64,000 nt of DNA from SIG575 sp964474295 (GCA_964474295.1 CAYYRN010000001.1:1-64000); one strand, 5' to 3'; numbered from the stretch's first letter, positions 39,856 to 48,433 are shown. Made by a program: numbers and translations. The notes: generated by a model not told the origin, from the letters alone.

Positions 39856-41034
39856 TTAAATTCTCGCAACGCCCGTATCTCTTGCCGCTTGTGCCACTGC
39901 GGCGGCAACGGTTTTGCCCACTCTTTCGTCAAAAGCTTTCGGGATAATATATTCGGGTGTAAGCTCTTCGTCCGAAACGAGCGATGCAATTGCCTTTGCT
40001 GCGGCAATTTTCATTTCCTCGTTTATGTCGCTTGCTCTTACGTCAAGCGCACCTCTGAAAATTCCGGGGAAAGCAAGAACGTTGTTTATCTGGTTGGGGT
40101 AATCGCTTCTGCCCGTTCCCACAACCGCCGCGCCTGCGGCTTTTGCTTCATCCGGCATAATTTCCGGCACGGGGTTTGCCATAGCCATAACCATAGCGTC
40201 CTTAGCCATTGACTTAATCATTTCCTGCGAAACACATCCCGGTGCGGAAACACCCACAAGCACATCTGCACCTTTAAGTGCATCGGCAAGCGTTCCGTCG
40301 ATGTTGTTTTTGTTTGAAATTTCAGCCATTTCCTCCTGTGCCGAGGTCATACCCGCTTTGCCCTTGCAAACAATACCGAAACGGTCGCACATAATAACGT
40401 CCTTAACTCCGATTTGCAAAAACAGCTTTGCAATGGCAATACCTGCCGAGCCTGCACCGTTGATAACAACCGTTGCATCTTCAACCTTTTTGCCTACACA
40501 TTTAAGTCCGTTCATCAATGCGGCGGAGCATACAATTGCCGTTCCGTGCTGGTCATCGTGAAAAACGGGAATGTCAACATCTTTTCTTTCTTTTAATTTT
40601 CTTTCGATTTCAAAGCATCTCGGAGCTGCGATATCCTCAAGATTAATTCCACCGAAAGAACCTGCAAGCAAGGCGATTGTGTTGACGATTTCGTCAACAT
40701 CCTTTGAACGTATGCAAAGGGGGAACGCATCAACGCCCGCAAATTCCTTAAACAGCACACACTTGCCCTCCATAACGGGCATACCTGCTTCGGGGCCGAT
40801 ATCTCCGAGTCCCAAAACAGCCGTGCCGTCCGTGATAACGGCAACAAGGTTGTGTCTTCTTGTCAGCTCATAGCTTTTGCTGTAATCTTTGTTAATTTCA
40901 AGGCAAGGCTGTGCAACACCCGGTGTGTATGCAAGCGAAAGCGAATCCTTATCGTTTACTTTTGCTCTTGCCGTAACCTCGATTTTTCCCTGCCATTCAT
41001 AATGACATTCAAGTGCTTTTTTTGCGTAATCCAT
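39856..41034 (-). CDS. NAD(P)-dependent malic enzyme
   Basis: 392 residues. It oxidatively decarboxylates malate to pyruvate. Substrate and cofactor motifs are LSLAYTPGVAQPC, ITDGTAVLGLGDIGPEAGMPVMEGK, GSFGGINLEDIAAP, FHDDQHGTAIV (metal-binding Asp pair) and VINGAGSAGIAIAKLF (Rossmann). MANPVPEI and SDYPNQINNVLAFPGIFRGALD follow. The length fits the short bacterial form without a phosphotransacetylase tail. It starts 13 bases after the Ldh-family gene, so the two share a transcript and a malate or pyruvate pathway. Confidence 0.94.
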   Translation of the reverse strand: MDYAKKALECHYEWQGKIEVTARAKVNDKDSLSLAYTPGVAQPCLEINKDYSKSYELTRRHNLVAVITDGTAVLGLGDIGPEAGMPVMEGKCVLFKEFAGVDAFPLCIRSKDVDEIVNTIALLAGSFGGINLEDIAAPRCFEIERKLKERKDVDIPVFHDDQHGTAIVCSAALMNGLKCVGKKVEDATVVINGAGSAGIAIAKLFLQIGVKDVIMCDRFGIVCKGKAGMTSAQEEMAEISNKNNIDGTLADALKGADVLVGVSAPGCVSQEMIKSMAKDAMVMAMANPVPEIMPDEAKAAGAAVVGTGRSDYPNQINNVLAFPGIFRGALDVRASDINEEMKIAAAKAIASLVSDEELTPEYIIPKAFDERVGKTVAAAVAQAARDTGVARI

Positions 41035-41047
41035 TATCTACACCTCA

Positions 41048-42154
41048 TTATTCCCACGGGAACTTGTAATCAAGCCCCAAATCGTCACGAACCTTTGACA
41101 TTTCCTTTTGAACGGATTCATTAATCGGCACGCCGGAATCCTTTCTCGATTGCCAAATTTCATATTCCTTTTCGCCTGCGGTATAAATTCTGTCCTGTCC
41201 GGGTGCTTTTTTGGAAGCACGAATCGAACGGATAATATCGCCCGCTTTTTTGCGGCAAACATCTTCACCGAGGAAGTGGTTTGTATCTATCGCAATAAAG
41301 AAGTGACCGAGGTGATAAGGAACTTTTTCACCGTTTTCACCCTTACCGTCAAGAGCCTTTCCGTAAGCACCGTCCTGAAGAACAGACGAGAAAAATTCAA
41401 CCGCAAGCGCAAAGCCGTAGCCCTTGTATCCGCCGAGAGCCTCACCTATACCGCCGAGCGTTGTAAGCGCCGCCGTGCCGCCTCGGATTTTTCTGAGTGC
41501 TTCACCTGCGTCGCCCTCAACAGGCTCACCGTCAAGACCGATAATCGTTCCGGGGTGAACGTCCTCACCGATTCTTTCGTAATATTCAACCTTACCGTTT
41601 TGAGTAATCGAAGTTGCACAGTCGAAATTGAAATCAAATTTCTCATCTGTCGGAACACCTATTGTAAAGGGGTTTGTTCCGAACATACCCTCAACACCGT
41701 GTGTCGGTGCAACGGAGGGACGTGCGTTTGTACCCGTCATACCTATACAACCCGCTTTTGTTGCCATTGTTGTGTAGTATCCGGCAATACCGTAATGACA
41801 CGAATTACGCACAACAACCATACCCATACCGTATTCTTTGGCTTTCTTTATTGCCATTGACATTGCCTTGTGTCCTATTACCTGACCCATACCGTCGTGT
41901 CCGTCAACAACTGCGGTTGTGGGGGTTTCTTTGATAATTTCAAAGTTCGTGACAGGATTTTGTATTCCCCAATTGATTCTGTCAATATAAATCGGCTTAA
42001 ATCTGTTGCATCCGTGAGATTCAATACCTCTCCTGTCGGATTCAAGAAGAACGTCGGTACAAATTTCCGCATCCTCCCTCGGAACACCTACACCGACAAA
42101 AGCATCGGTTATAAATTCCTGAGCCGTTTTCCAATCAAGTATTACTTTTCCCAT
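41048..42154 (-). CDS. Ldh-family malate/L-2-hydroxyacid dehydrogenase
   Basis: 368 residues of the non-Rossmann Ldh family (malate/L-lactate/ureidoglycolate/sulfolactate dehydrogenases), an NAD(P) enzyme. Motifs are VLLESDRRGIESHGCNRF (catalytic His), DGHDGMGQVIGHKAM, VVRNSCHYGIAGYY, GMTGTNARPSVAPTHGVEGMFGTNPFTIGVPT, and GYKGYGFALAVEFFSSVL. It has a good ribosome site (AAGGAG) and is followed by malic enzyme, so malate is the likely substrate. The family is not the classic tetrameric Mdh. Confidence 0.9.
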   Translation of the reverse strand: MGKVILDWKTAQEFITDAFVGVGVPREDAEICTDVLLESDRRGIESHGCNRFKPIYIDRINWGIQNPVTNFEIIKETPTTAVVDGHDGMGQVIGHKAMSMAIKKAKEYGMGMVVVRNSCHYGIAGYYTTMATKAGCIGMTGTNARPSVAPTHGVEGMFGTNPFTIGVPTDEKFDFNFDCATSITQNGKVEYYERIGEDVHPGTIIGLDGEPVEGDAGEALRKIRGGTAALTTLGGIGEALGGYKGYGFALAVEFFSSVLQDGAYGKALDGKGENGEKVPYHLGHFFIAIDTNHFLGEDVCRKKAGDIIRSIRASKKAPGQDRIYTAGEKEYEIWQSRKDSGVPINESVQKEMSKVRDDLGLDYKFPWE

Positions 42155-42219
42155 ATTTATTGCTCCTTTTTATAAAAATTTCACTCAAACAATGCAAAAA
42201 ACCGCAATGATTTATTTGC

Positions 42220-43728
42220 TTATTCGTGTTCTTCCCAATCCATTGAGCGTTTTACGGCTTTTTTCCAACCGGCATAAATTTTGTCACGCTCGGATTTTTC
42301 CATTTGCGGTTTGAACACCCTGTCAACCTCTCTCAGCGAGCTTATTTCGTTCATATCTTTCCAAAAGCCAACCGCAAGCCCGGCAAGGAAAGCGGCACCG
42401 AGAGCCGTTGTTTCAACCATTTTCGGACGGTTTACCGTTGTTCCTATCATATTCGACTGAATCTGCATCATTATGTTGCTGACGGAAGCTCCTCCGTCAA
42501 CACGAAGCTCGGACAGCTCAATATCCGAATCCGCATTCATCGCTTCAAGCAAATCGGTCATTTGAAAGGCTATGCTTTCAAGGCACGCCCTCGCAATATG
42601 CGCACGGTCGGCACCTCTTGTCAGTCCCATCATACAGCCTCTTGCGTACATATCCCAATACGGTGCACCGAGACCTGTAAAGGCGGGAACAAAATATACA
42701 CCGTTTGCGTTTTCAACGGATTCGGCAAGCTCGTCGATTCTCGGTGCTGTATCGATAAGATGCACCTCGTCTCTGAGCCATTTTATAACGGAACCCGCAT
42801 TAAAAGCACTGCCCTCAATGGAATAAGTAACCTTGCCGTTTATTCCCCATGCTACACCGGAAACCAGGTTGTTTTTAGAATGTACCCTTTTTTCTCCTGT
42901 ATTCATCAGCAGGAAACAACCCGTGCCGTATGTATTTTTCGCCTGACCTTGATTAAAGCACGCTTGACCGAAAAGTGCGGCGGGCTGGTCACCGATAGAA
43001 CTCGCAACCGGAACACCTGCCAATTCTTCAAGTCCGAGAATACCCTCGGCAACATAGCCGTAAATTTCGCTCGATTCTCTGACCTGCGGCAACATAGACA
43101 TCGGAATTTCAAGCTCGTTGCAAAGTCTTTCATCCCAGCAAAGCTTATCAACATCGAAAAGCATAGTTCTTGATGCGTTTGAATAGTCGGTGACATGACA
43201 CTTTCCGCCTGTTAAATTCCAAATAAGCCAAGTATCAACCGTTCCGAAAAGCAAATCGCCTTTTTCCGCCAATTCCCTTGCACCCTCGACATTATCAAGA
43301 ATCCATTTGATTTTTGTTCCCGAAAAATAGGCATCGATAAGAAGTCCCGTTTTTTCTTTTACATAATCTTCTATGCCCTTTTCTTTCAGCTCCTCGCACA
43401 TTTTGGCGGTTCTTCTGCACTGCCAGACAATGGCATTGTAAACAGGTTTTCCCGTATGTTTATCCCAAACGATTGTGGTTTCACGCTGATTCGTAATGCC
43501 CAATGCCGCAATCTGTGACGGCTGAACATCCGACTGTGAAAAAAGCTGGGTAATGGAATTGAACTGACTGTATAAAATTTCCATCGGGTCATGCTCAACC
43601 CAGCCTGTGTTCGGATAAATCTGATTAAATTCTTTTTGTGCTTTTGCCGCAATTCGACCGTATTTGTCGAATGCAACGGCTCTTGAGCTTGTTGTTCCCT
43701 GATCAAGTGACAGAATATAGCGTTCCAT
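42220..43728 (-). CDS. glpK: Glycerol kinase
   Basis: 502 residues, the normal length. It phosphorylates glycerol to glycerol 3-phosphate. The FGGY motifs are LSLDQGTTSSRAVAFD (residues 6-21), ITNQRETTIVWDK (glycerol and phosphate site), SNASRTMLFDVDKL, TYGTGCFLLMNTG and the C-terminal GGASVSNIMMQIQ. The catalytic Asp is in SIGDQPAALFGQ. The site GGAGGT lies eight bases upstream. The 5' leader (about 108 bases from the promoter at 43843) contains a hairpin, as in GlpP-type antitermination. No glpF or glpD is adjacent. Confidence 0.97.
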   Translation of the reverse strand: MERYILSLDQGTTSSRAVAFDKYGRIAAKAQKEFNQIYPNTGWVEHDPMEILYSQFNSITQLFSQSDVQPSQIAALGITNQRETTIVWDKHTGKPVYNAIVWQCRRTAKMCEELKEKGIEDYVKEKTGLLIDAYFSGTKIKWILDNVEGARELAEKGDLLFGTVDTWLIWNLTGGKCHVTDYSNASRTMLFDVDKLCWDERLCNELEIPMSMLPQVRESSEIYGYVAEGILGLEELAGVPVASSIGDQPAALFGQACFNQGQAKNTYGTGCFLLMNTGEKRVHSKNNLVSGVAWGINGKVTYSIEGSAFNAGSVIKWLRDEVHLIDTAPRIDELAESVENANGVYFVPAFTGLGAPYWDMYARGCMMGLTRGADRAHIARACLESIAFQMTDLLEAMNADSDIELSELRVDGGASVSNIMMQIQSNMIGTTVNRPKMVETTALGAAFLAGLAVGFWKDMNEISSLREVDRVFKPQMEKSERDKIYAGWKKAVKRSMDWEEHE

Positions 43729-43750
43729 ATCCTAACCTCCGAAAAAAGTC

Positions 43751-43800
43751 AAAGAGAAAACACCGCAGCCTCGAAAAAAGCTGTTCTGTTTTCTCTCTTT
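43751..43800 (-). promoter_or_regulatory. glpK leader hairpin, possible attenuator
   Basis: The stem AGAGAAAAC (43753-43761) pairs with GTTTTCTCT (43788-43796), with an inner GCAGC/GCTGT stem (43765-43769 with 43780-43784). On the minus strand it is followed by TTGACTTTTTTC and then the ribosome site. It lies entirely between the glpK promoter and its start. In Bacillus subtilis a leader inverted repeat of this kind is the target of GlpP; no glpP is in the window. Confidence 0.45.
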
Positions 43801-43842
43801 TAATCATAAACACTCATCCTAACTGATTTCCTCTATGACTAT

Positions 43843-43871
43843 ATCTTAATACAAGTTAAACAAAAAGTCAA
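43843..43871 (-). promoter_or_regulatory. SigmaA-type promoter of glpK
   Basis: Minus strand: TTGACT (43866-43871), 17-base spacer, TAAGAT (43843-43848). Confidence 0.65.
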
Positions 43872-43934
43872 TATACAGTCAGCGATATTTGTTATATTTT
43901 GACCATTATATCAAGGCTTTAACAAAATATTATC

Positions 43935-44507
43935 CTACGCTTTTATCGTACAGAAAGTGCTTGCGTCTTCATTTAACATTTCAAGCTCGTCTATGCCGTT
44001 CTCACGCATTACCGCCTGCCAGCGTTCATACATACCCGTATCGTATTCCACAGGCAAAAATCCGTTTGTCAGATAGCTTCTGACAGCCGCTTTTCTCCAT
44101 TCGTCCGTTGTAAGAAAAGCATATTCGCATCCGTCCTCGTAAAGCTTGTTCAAAGCAATAAGGCACAGAGCGTTTCCGAGACCTCTGCCCCTCATATCGG
44201 TGCGAACCGACACCATATGAACCTCTCCAACCTTTTTTTGAGGATGAAAAACTGCGGTTACGGTGGCTATATGCTCATTGGCAAAATCTATAAAAAACAA
44301 ATCCCGTGGGGCTAACGTATCTTCGTGCATTATGATTTTTTCATAAAACCTTTCCTGCGTTGCATCATCTGCCGCAAGACCGTTTTTGCAAATTTCAAGC
44401 CACGGTTCTATGTCGCTTTCATCCTTAAATTTCACAACGCTGAAGCCTTTCGGCAAAACAACCTTTTTCGGTTTTTTACGTTTCCAAATCATTTTAAGCT
44501 GTGCCAT
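43935..44507 (-). CDS. GNAT-family N-acetyltransferase
   Basis: 190 residues. It transfers acetyl from acetyl-CoA to an unknown amine or protein substrate. The acetyl-CoA loop is RTDMRGRGLGNALCLIAL (about 104-121), the (R/Q)xxGxG/A motif. The flanking strands TVTAVFHPQKKVGEVHMVSV and CEYAFLTTDEWRKAAVRSYLTNGFLP are typical. The N-terminus (MAQLKMIWKRKKPKKVVLP) is strongly basic. The gene is isolated, with no evident partner. Confidence 0.9.
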   Translation of the reverse strand: MAQLKMIWKRKKPKKVVLPKGFSVVKFKDESDIEPWLEICKNGLAADDATQERFYEKIIMHEDTLAPRDLFFIDFANEHIATVTAVFHPQKKVGEVHMVSVRTDMRGRGLGNALCLIALNKLYEDGCEYAFLTTDEWRKAAVRSYLTNGFLPVEYDTGMYERWQAVMRENGIDELEMLNEDASTFCTIKA

Positions 44508-44575
44508 AACAAAATCCCCCGAAATCGGTTTTTATTTATTTTATCACACAATGCTTCACAAAATCAATATTTTTA

Positions 44576-44626
44576 AATTAAAAAGGATTCCTTTGGCTTT
44601 TTCACAGTTTGCAACCAAAGGAATCC
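44576..44626 (-). terminator. Terminator of the SpoIID-like gene, AAAGGATTC family
   Basis: GGATTCCTTTGG (44585-44596) pairs perfectly with CCAAAGGAATCC (44615-44626), and TTTTT follows on the minus strand (complement of 44580-44584). Its arms match those of the hairpins at 21656 and 39773. Confidence 0.88.
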
Positions 44627-44661
44627 CATATTTTTATCTGTCCTGCACTTTTTCAGCCCGT

Positions 44662-45777
44662 TTAATATGAAACATATTCGACTGTATAACACGGAGAGCG
44701 AAGACCTAAAGTTTCATAAAGTCTTGCGCCTTTAATCGTTTTCTTCCCGTCTATGGAAACGCTGAGAGCGTGTCCTATTTTTTCGTTCACGGAGCTGTCG
44801 TGGGAAATAATTTTTATCCATTCTTCGGGGTTTGAAGAAAGAGTTACGCCGAAGTTATTTTCAAGCTTATATTTCATTTCGGCTTCTGTAAATGTTACCG
44901 TCTTTTTATAACCCGAAACCGTGCTGTCATATTTGCTCTCAACCCTTGTAAGGTACGGCAAATCCTGCACCCAAATATCCTTGCAGGCAGCCGTTGTTCC
45001 CGAAGAAGTAGCGGAATACGGGGTGAAAGCCACCTTATCGCCGTAAGTCAAATACTGACCCGTAACCTCATCCACAATTTCATAAATCACGCTGCTGCTT
45101 GCGGCATCCTTTACATTCGACTTCATTGCGTGTTCGTTTGATGTGAAATTGATGCCGAAATTATTGTGATATTTTCCGTATGTATAAATCACAACACATT
45201 GCGCTTTGAGTGCTTCGGTGTTGAATGACGGGCCCATTTCCGCATAAAGAGCGCCCGCAAGATAATCCCTTAATGAATATTCCTTGCCCGCATATTTAAC
45301 CTTTGACGGAGCAGATGAATCTTTTTTCACAAGAGTGGTTCCGGGATAATAATGCGACAAAATGGCATCATATTTCATACCGTCATTTTTAGCATAAAGA
45401 TTGGCACCGTTTTGGCTCATACCGATATCGTGGCCCCAACCGTAGGTTGTTATTTTAAAAGTACCTTCTTTTTTATCTTCCGCATCCTTGCCGAGAAGAA
45501 TGTTATAAATTTTCATCGCATCGGAAACGTCGATTTCGCCGTCACCGTTTACATCCGCCTTTTCTTTTTCTTCAGCCGTAAGCGAGCTTTTACCCGAAAG
45601 ATAGTTAAAAACTATCATAGCATCGCTGACCGTTACGTCTCCGTCACCGTTTATATCACCTTTTGCGGCAGCAAAGACATCCAAAAAAGTGATGCTTAAC
45701 ACTAAAATAAGAACCGCAAGAAAAGCACTCACGTTACGCTTTGTTTTGCTCACTTTTTTCGCCCCCATAGTTTTCAT
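44662..45777 (-). CDS. Dockerin plus circularly permuted SpoIID/LytB-like protein
   Basis: 371 residues from ATG at 45777 (weak ribosome site; ATG at 45768 possible). A signal/anchor segment (about 16-37) is followed by two canonical dockerin calcium repeats, DINGDGDVTVSD (about 41) and DVNGDGEIDVSD (about 75). A SpoIID-type domain follows in swapped order. The segment ITTYGWGHDIGMSQNGAN to YYPGT (109-147), normally last in SpoIID, comes first. The usual N-terminal part, RDYLAGALYAEMGPSF and ALKAQ (169-193), comes after it and keeps the catalytic Glu in AEM (Glu180). The end, ARLYETLGLRSPCYTV, corresponds to the region just before GFGHG in B. subtilis SpoIID. SpoIID is a peptidoglycan lytic transglycosylase. 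The dockerin suggests surface assembly rather than spore engulfment. Confidence 0.85.
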   Translation of the reverse strand: MKTMGAKKVSKTKRNVSAFLAVLILVLSITFLDVFAAAKGDINGDGDVTVSDAMIVFNYLSGKSSLTAEEKEKADVNGDGEIDVSDAMKIYNILLGKDAEDKKEGTFKITTYGWGHDIGMSQNGANLYAKNDGMKYDAILSHYYPGTTLVKKDSSAPSKVKYAGKEYSLRDYLAGALYAEMGPSFNTEALKAQCVVIYTYGKYHNNFGINFTSNEHAMKSNVKDAASSSVIYEIVDEVTGQYLTYGDKVAFTPYSATSSGTTAACKDIWVQDLPYLTRVESKYDSTVSGYKKTVTFTEAEMKYKLENNFGVTLSSNPEEWIKIISHDSSVNEKIGHALSVSIDGKKTIKGARLYETLGLRSPCYTVEYVSY

Positions 45778-45851
45778 TGCCTACTAATAGTAACAAAAAA
45801 ATTACAAAAAATCAAGGCTTTTTACGAAAAGTTAACAATTGGCATACTGAA

Positions 45852-45881
45852 AAAAGCCGCACTCCTAAGAGTACGGCTTTT
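45852..45881 (-). terminator. Terminator of the lipoprotein at 45895
   Basis: AAAAGCCG plus ACTC pairs with GAGT plus CGGCTTTT around a CTAA loop, with one A-C mismatch. On the minus strand TTTTTTCAG follows. It lies 14 bases after the stop at 45895. Confidence 0.85.
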
Positions 45882-45894
45882 GAGAATCATTAAA

Positions 45895-46845
45895 TTAGAA
45901 AGTAACAGAGTAATCAAGAACAGCCTTGAGGTTTTTAGCTGTGAATTCAAGACCGAGCTTAATGTCGGCATCTTTAACATAAATATTTACGTTGTAGTGC
46001 CATTTACCGCCTGTGACCATACCTGTTTTCTGATTGATGTTTGCCTTGATTGTGACATCATCATATGTGAGCTTAACGGTATCCTTACCTCTTGAAATTG
46101 TAGCACCAAGCTCGTTAAGAGCCTTGTCGAGGTTACCGAGAGTACCGATAGCACGGCCTACGGGGCCTGCACTGCCGTCAGCCGTCGGGCCGTCTGTTTG
46201 CTCTTTGATTGTCATTTCAATAGTGATAACACCGTTCTTTTCCGTTGCTTTGATTGTTTTAACGTCATCAAGCTTGAGCTTGCCTTCGCCGGGGATGTTG
46301 TGCGTATCATTTGAATTTCTCTTAAGAGTGCTTTCGATGATGGGAGAAGCAACCTTGAGAACCATTCCCATACCGCCGTCGGCAGTGATTTTACCATCGT
46401 TGCCGAGAACCATATTGGAATGACCTGCGGGAGGATTGCTGGAAGCGTCTGTCTTTACAACAGCAGCGTTGTAGTAATCGATAATTTCCTGCTTTGTCCA
46501 CTGTGAAACGGGCTTATCTTTGCTCTCGTTCTGCTTTGTGGGAGTAACCTTATTGTTTTTCTTTGTTGATTTTTCGCTTTCTTTCTTTGTTACTTTTTCC
46601 GTAACTGCGTGACCTTCTTTGTCTGTAACAGCTTCGCCGGATTCATCGGTTACAACCTCTGTAACCTCTTCTGTTTCTTCTTCGCCTTCTGCGTCTGTCT
46701 CTTCTTCGCCATCAACATCTACGTTTGCCGCAACATTTTCCGTTGTGGTTTCCGCTGTGGTTTCATCATCCGGCTTATCATTACCGCAAGCAGCGAATGA
46801 CAAGAGCATAGCAGCAGCCATAAGAAGTGCTAAAAGTTTTTTCAT
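45895..46845 (-). CDS. Lipoprotein with VTD-repeat linker
   Basis: 316 residues. The lipobox is LLSFAAC (Cys about residue 20). A long acidic Thr/Glu linker follows (about 30-85), with VTDESGEAVTDKEGHAVTEKVTK units like those in the DUF4474-like protein at 1003. The C-terminal domain (about 115-316) starts QWTKQEIIDYYNAAVVKT and has ADGGMGMVLKVASPII, IPGEGKLKLDDVKTIKA and KWHYNVNIYVKDADIKLGLEF. It is beta-strand rich and of no family I recognise. It is outer-surface exposed. Single-gene transcript with promoter at 46890-46918. Confidence 0.75.
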   Translation of the reverse strand: MKKLLALLMAAAMLLSFAACGNDKPDDETTAETTTENVAANVDVDGEEETDAEGEEETEEVTEVVTDESGEAVTDKEGHAVTEKVTKKESEKSTKKNNKVTPTKQNESKDKPVSQWTKQEIIDYYNAAVVKTDASSNPPAGHSNMVLGNDGKITADGGMGMVLKVASPIIESTLKRNSNDTHNIPGEGKLKLDDVKTIKATEKNGVITIEMTIKEQTDGPTADGSAGPVGRAIGTLGNLDKALNELGATISRGKDTVKLTYDDVTIKANINQKTGMVTGGKWHYNVNIYVKDADIKLGLEFTAKNLKAVLDYSVTF

Positions 46846-46889
46846 TTAATATGTTCCCCTTTCAAATATTTTAAGATTAGAACAATAAT

Positions 46890-46918
46890 AATCTACTATA
46901 AATTTTGTTATTTGTCAA
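46890..46918 (-). promoter_or_regulatory. Promoter of the lipoprotein at 45895
   Basis: Minus strand: TTGACA (46913-46918), 17-base spacer, TAGATT (46890-46895). The -35 is consensus, the -10 is weak. Confidence 0.6.
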
Positions 46919-46949
46919 TAGAATATTGATTATAAAACCCTAAAAATTA

Positions 46950-47609
46950 TTAAAAACATTGTTTGAATTTTATAATATCTATAATTTCTTCGGGAATTTT
47001 TACAATAAAATCGGCACCCGCTTTTTCAAGCACGTTTTTATCTCTGAATCCCCAAAGCACCCCTATTGATTTGAGTTCTGCGTTTTTTGCGGTGAGGATA
47101 TCCGTATCGGAATCACCGACAAAAATGCAGTCTTCCTTTTCAAGGTGCATTTCTTCAATTGTGCAGTTGACCGCCGACGGGTCGGGCTTCGGCTTTATGC
47201 CGTGAGTTACTCCCTTTGAGAAATCAATCAAATCACCGAAATAGCTGCGGCAAAGTTTTTTTACCGCATCATCATTTTTGTTTGAAACAACGGCGGTTTT
47301 AATCCCCGAACTTTTTAAAGCTTCAAGGCAATGCGTTATTCCGTCATAAGGACGGGTTTTGTTGTTCATATTTTTGCCGTATGCCTCTTTAAAAAGAGTG
47401 TAGCACTCATCAAAACGGCTTTTGCCGGTTTTTTCGGGCAAACTTCTTTCAACAAGCTTTTTCATCCCGTTTCCGACAAACTGCCTTATTTCGTCAATAC
47501 TTCTTTCGGGAAAACCCGTTTCGGAAAGCATCTTGTTTACGCTGTCGGACAAATCTTCAAGCGTATCGAGAAGCGTACCGTCCAAATCAAAAATTACAGC
47601 TTTCAGCAA
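46950..47609 (-). CDS. gph: HAD-family phosphatase, phosphoglycolate phosphatase-like
   Basis: 219 residues. HAD motifs are VIFDLDGTLLDTLEDL (motif I), TAVVSNKND (motif II), KPKPDPSAVN (motif III Lys) and CIFVGDSDTDILTAKNAELKSIGVLWGFRD (motif IV). The cap helices between motifs I and II (FVGNGMKKLVERSLPE) are the Gph/PgmB C1 type. The substrate may be phosphoglycolate or another small phosphate; the symbol is tentative. It starts two bases after rnfB stops and is last in the rnf operon, perhaps by chance. Confidence 0.82.
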   Translation of the reverse strand: MLKAVIFDLDGTLLDTLEDLSDSVNKMLSETGFPERSIDEIRQFVGNGMKKLVERSLPEKTGKSRFDECYTLFKEAYGKNMNNKTRPYDGITHCLEALKSSGIKTAVVSNKNDDAVKKLCRSYFGDLIDFSKGVTHGIKPKPDPSAVNCTIEEMHLEKEDCIFVGDSDTDILTAKNAELKSIGVLWGFRDKNVLEKAGADFIVKIPEEIIDIIKFKQCF

Positions 47610-47611
47610 AA

Positions 47612-48418
47612 TTATTCACCAAGATTAATAAGAGTAATGCATTTAACGGGGCAAACATCGGTACATTTGCCGCAGCCGACACATTTTTCGTAATCGACAC
47701 TTGCTTTGTTTCCCTCAACCGTAACAGCACCGTATTCGCAAGCTTTCACGCATTTCATACAGCCTATACAGCCTGCTTTACATTCTTTTCTTGTCATAGC
47801 TCCCTTATCTCCGTTTTCGCAAAGAACGGCAGCTTTTGTTTGATGAACAGGCATCAGTTCTATAAGGTGCTTGGGACAGGTGTTTATACACATTCCGCAG
47901 GCACGGCACATTGTCGGGTCGATTCTCGCAACACCGTCACAAATTTTAATTGCATTATACGGGCAGGCATTAACGCAGTCCCCGAAACCGATACAGCCGT
48001 ATTGGCACTTTTTCGGGCCTCCGAAAAGCTGCTGTGCCATAGCACAGCTTTGCACACCTTCGTATTCAAGCTTCGTATCGCAATTTCCGCAGCTTCCCTG
48101 ACACAGCACGATTGCCGCCTTGGGTTGAACACTGCCTGCCGCAAGTCCCGTGATTTCCGCAATTTTTAAGGACGCCTCACTGCCGCCGGGAGAACAAAGA
48201 TTTGTCTCGGTGGTTTCACCCTTTGAGAGAGCTGCCGCATAACCGTCACAGCCGGAAAATCCGCAGGCACCGCAGTTGGCTCCGGGCAAACACTCTCTTA
48301 TTTTTTCCGCTTTTTCATCAACGGGAACAGCCATAACAACTGAAGCTATTGCAAGTCCGAGACCGGCAACAAGTCCTATCGAGGCAACAATTATGACCGC
48401 AATAATTATAGGATTCAT
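47612..48418 (-). CDS. rnfB: Rnf complex subunit RnfB
   Basis: 268 residues. An N-terminal helix (about 4-28) precedes a Cys-rich domain with GANCGACGFSGCDGYAAAL. Ferredoxin-like cluster motifs follow: CVNACP, CRACGMCINTCP, CIGCMKCVKACE and CVGCGKCTDVCP. RnfB receives electrons from reduced ferredoxin. It has more cluster motifs than the shortest RnfB proteins. It is last of the six core genes (CDGEAB) and precedes gph by two bases. Confidence 0.95.
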   Translation of the reverse strand: MNPIIIAVIIVASIGLVAGLGLAIASVVMAVPVDEKAEKIRECLPGANCGACGFSGCDGYAAALSKGETTETNLCSPGGSEASLKIAEITGLAAGSVQPKAAIVLCQGSCGNCDTKLEYEGVQSCAMAQQLFGGPKKCQYGCIGFGDCVNACPYNAIKICDGVARIDPTMCRACGMCINTCPKHLIELMPVHQTKAAVLCENGDKGAMTRKECKAGCIGCMKCVKACEYGAVTVEGNKASVDYEKCVGCGKCTDVCPVKCITLINLGE

Positions 48419-48433
48419 TATGTGTTACCTCCT

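Noticed and set aside
41108..41860. A 250-residue open frame on the + strand opposite the Ldh-family gene
   Set aside because: Same reason: Thr/Cys/Arg-heavy antisense product of a well-matched coding gene, with no start signal.
42304..43173. A 289-residue open frame opposite glpK
   Set aside because: Antisense shadow of glpK with no domain, signal or ribosome site.
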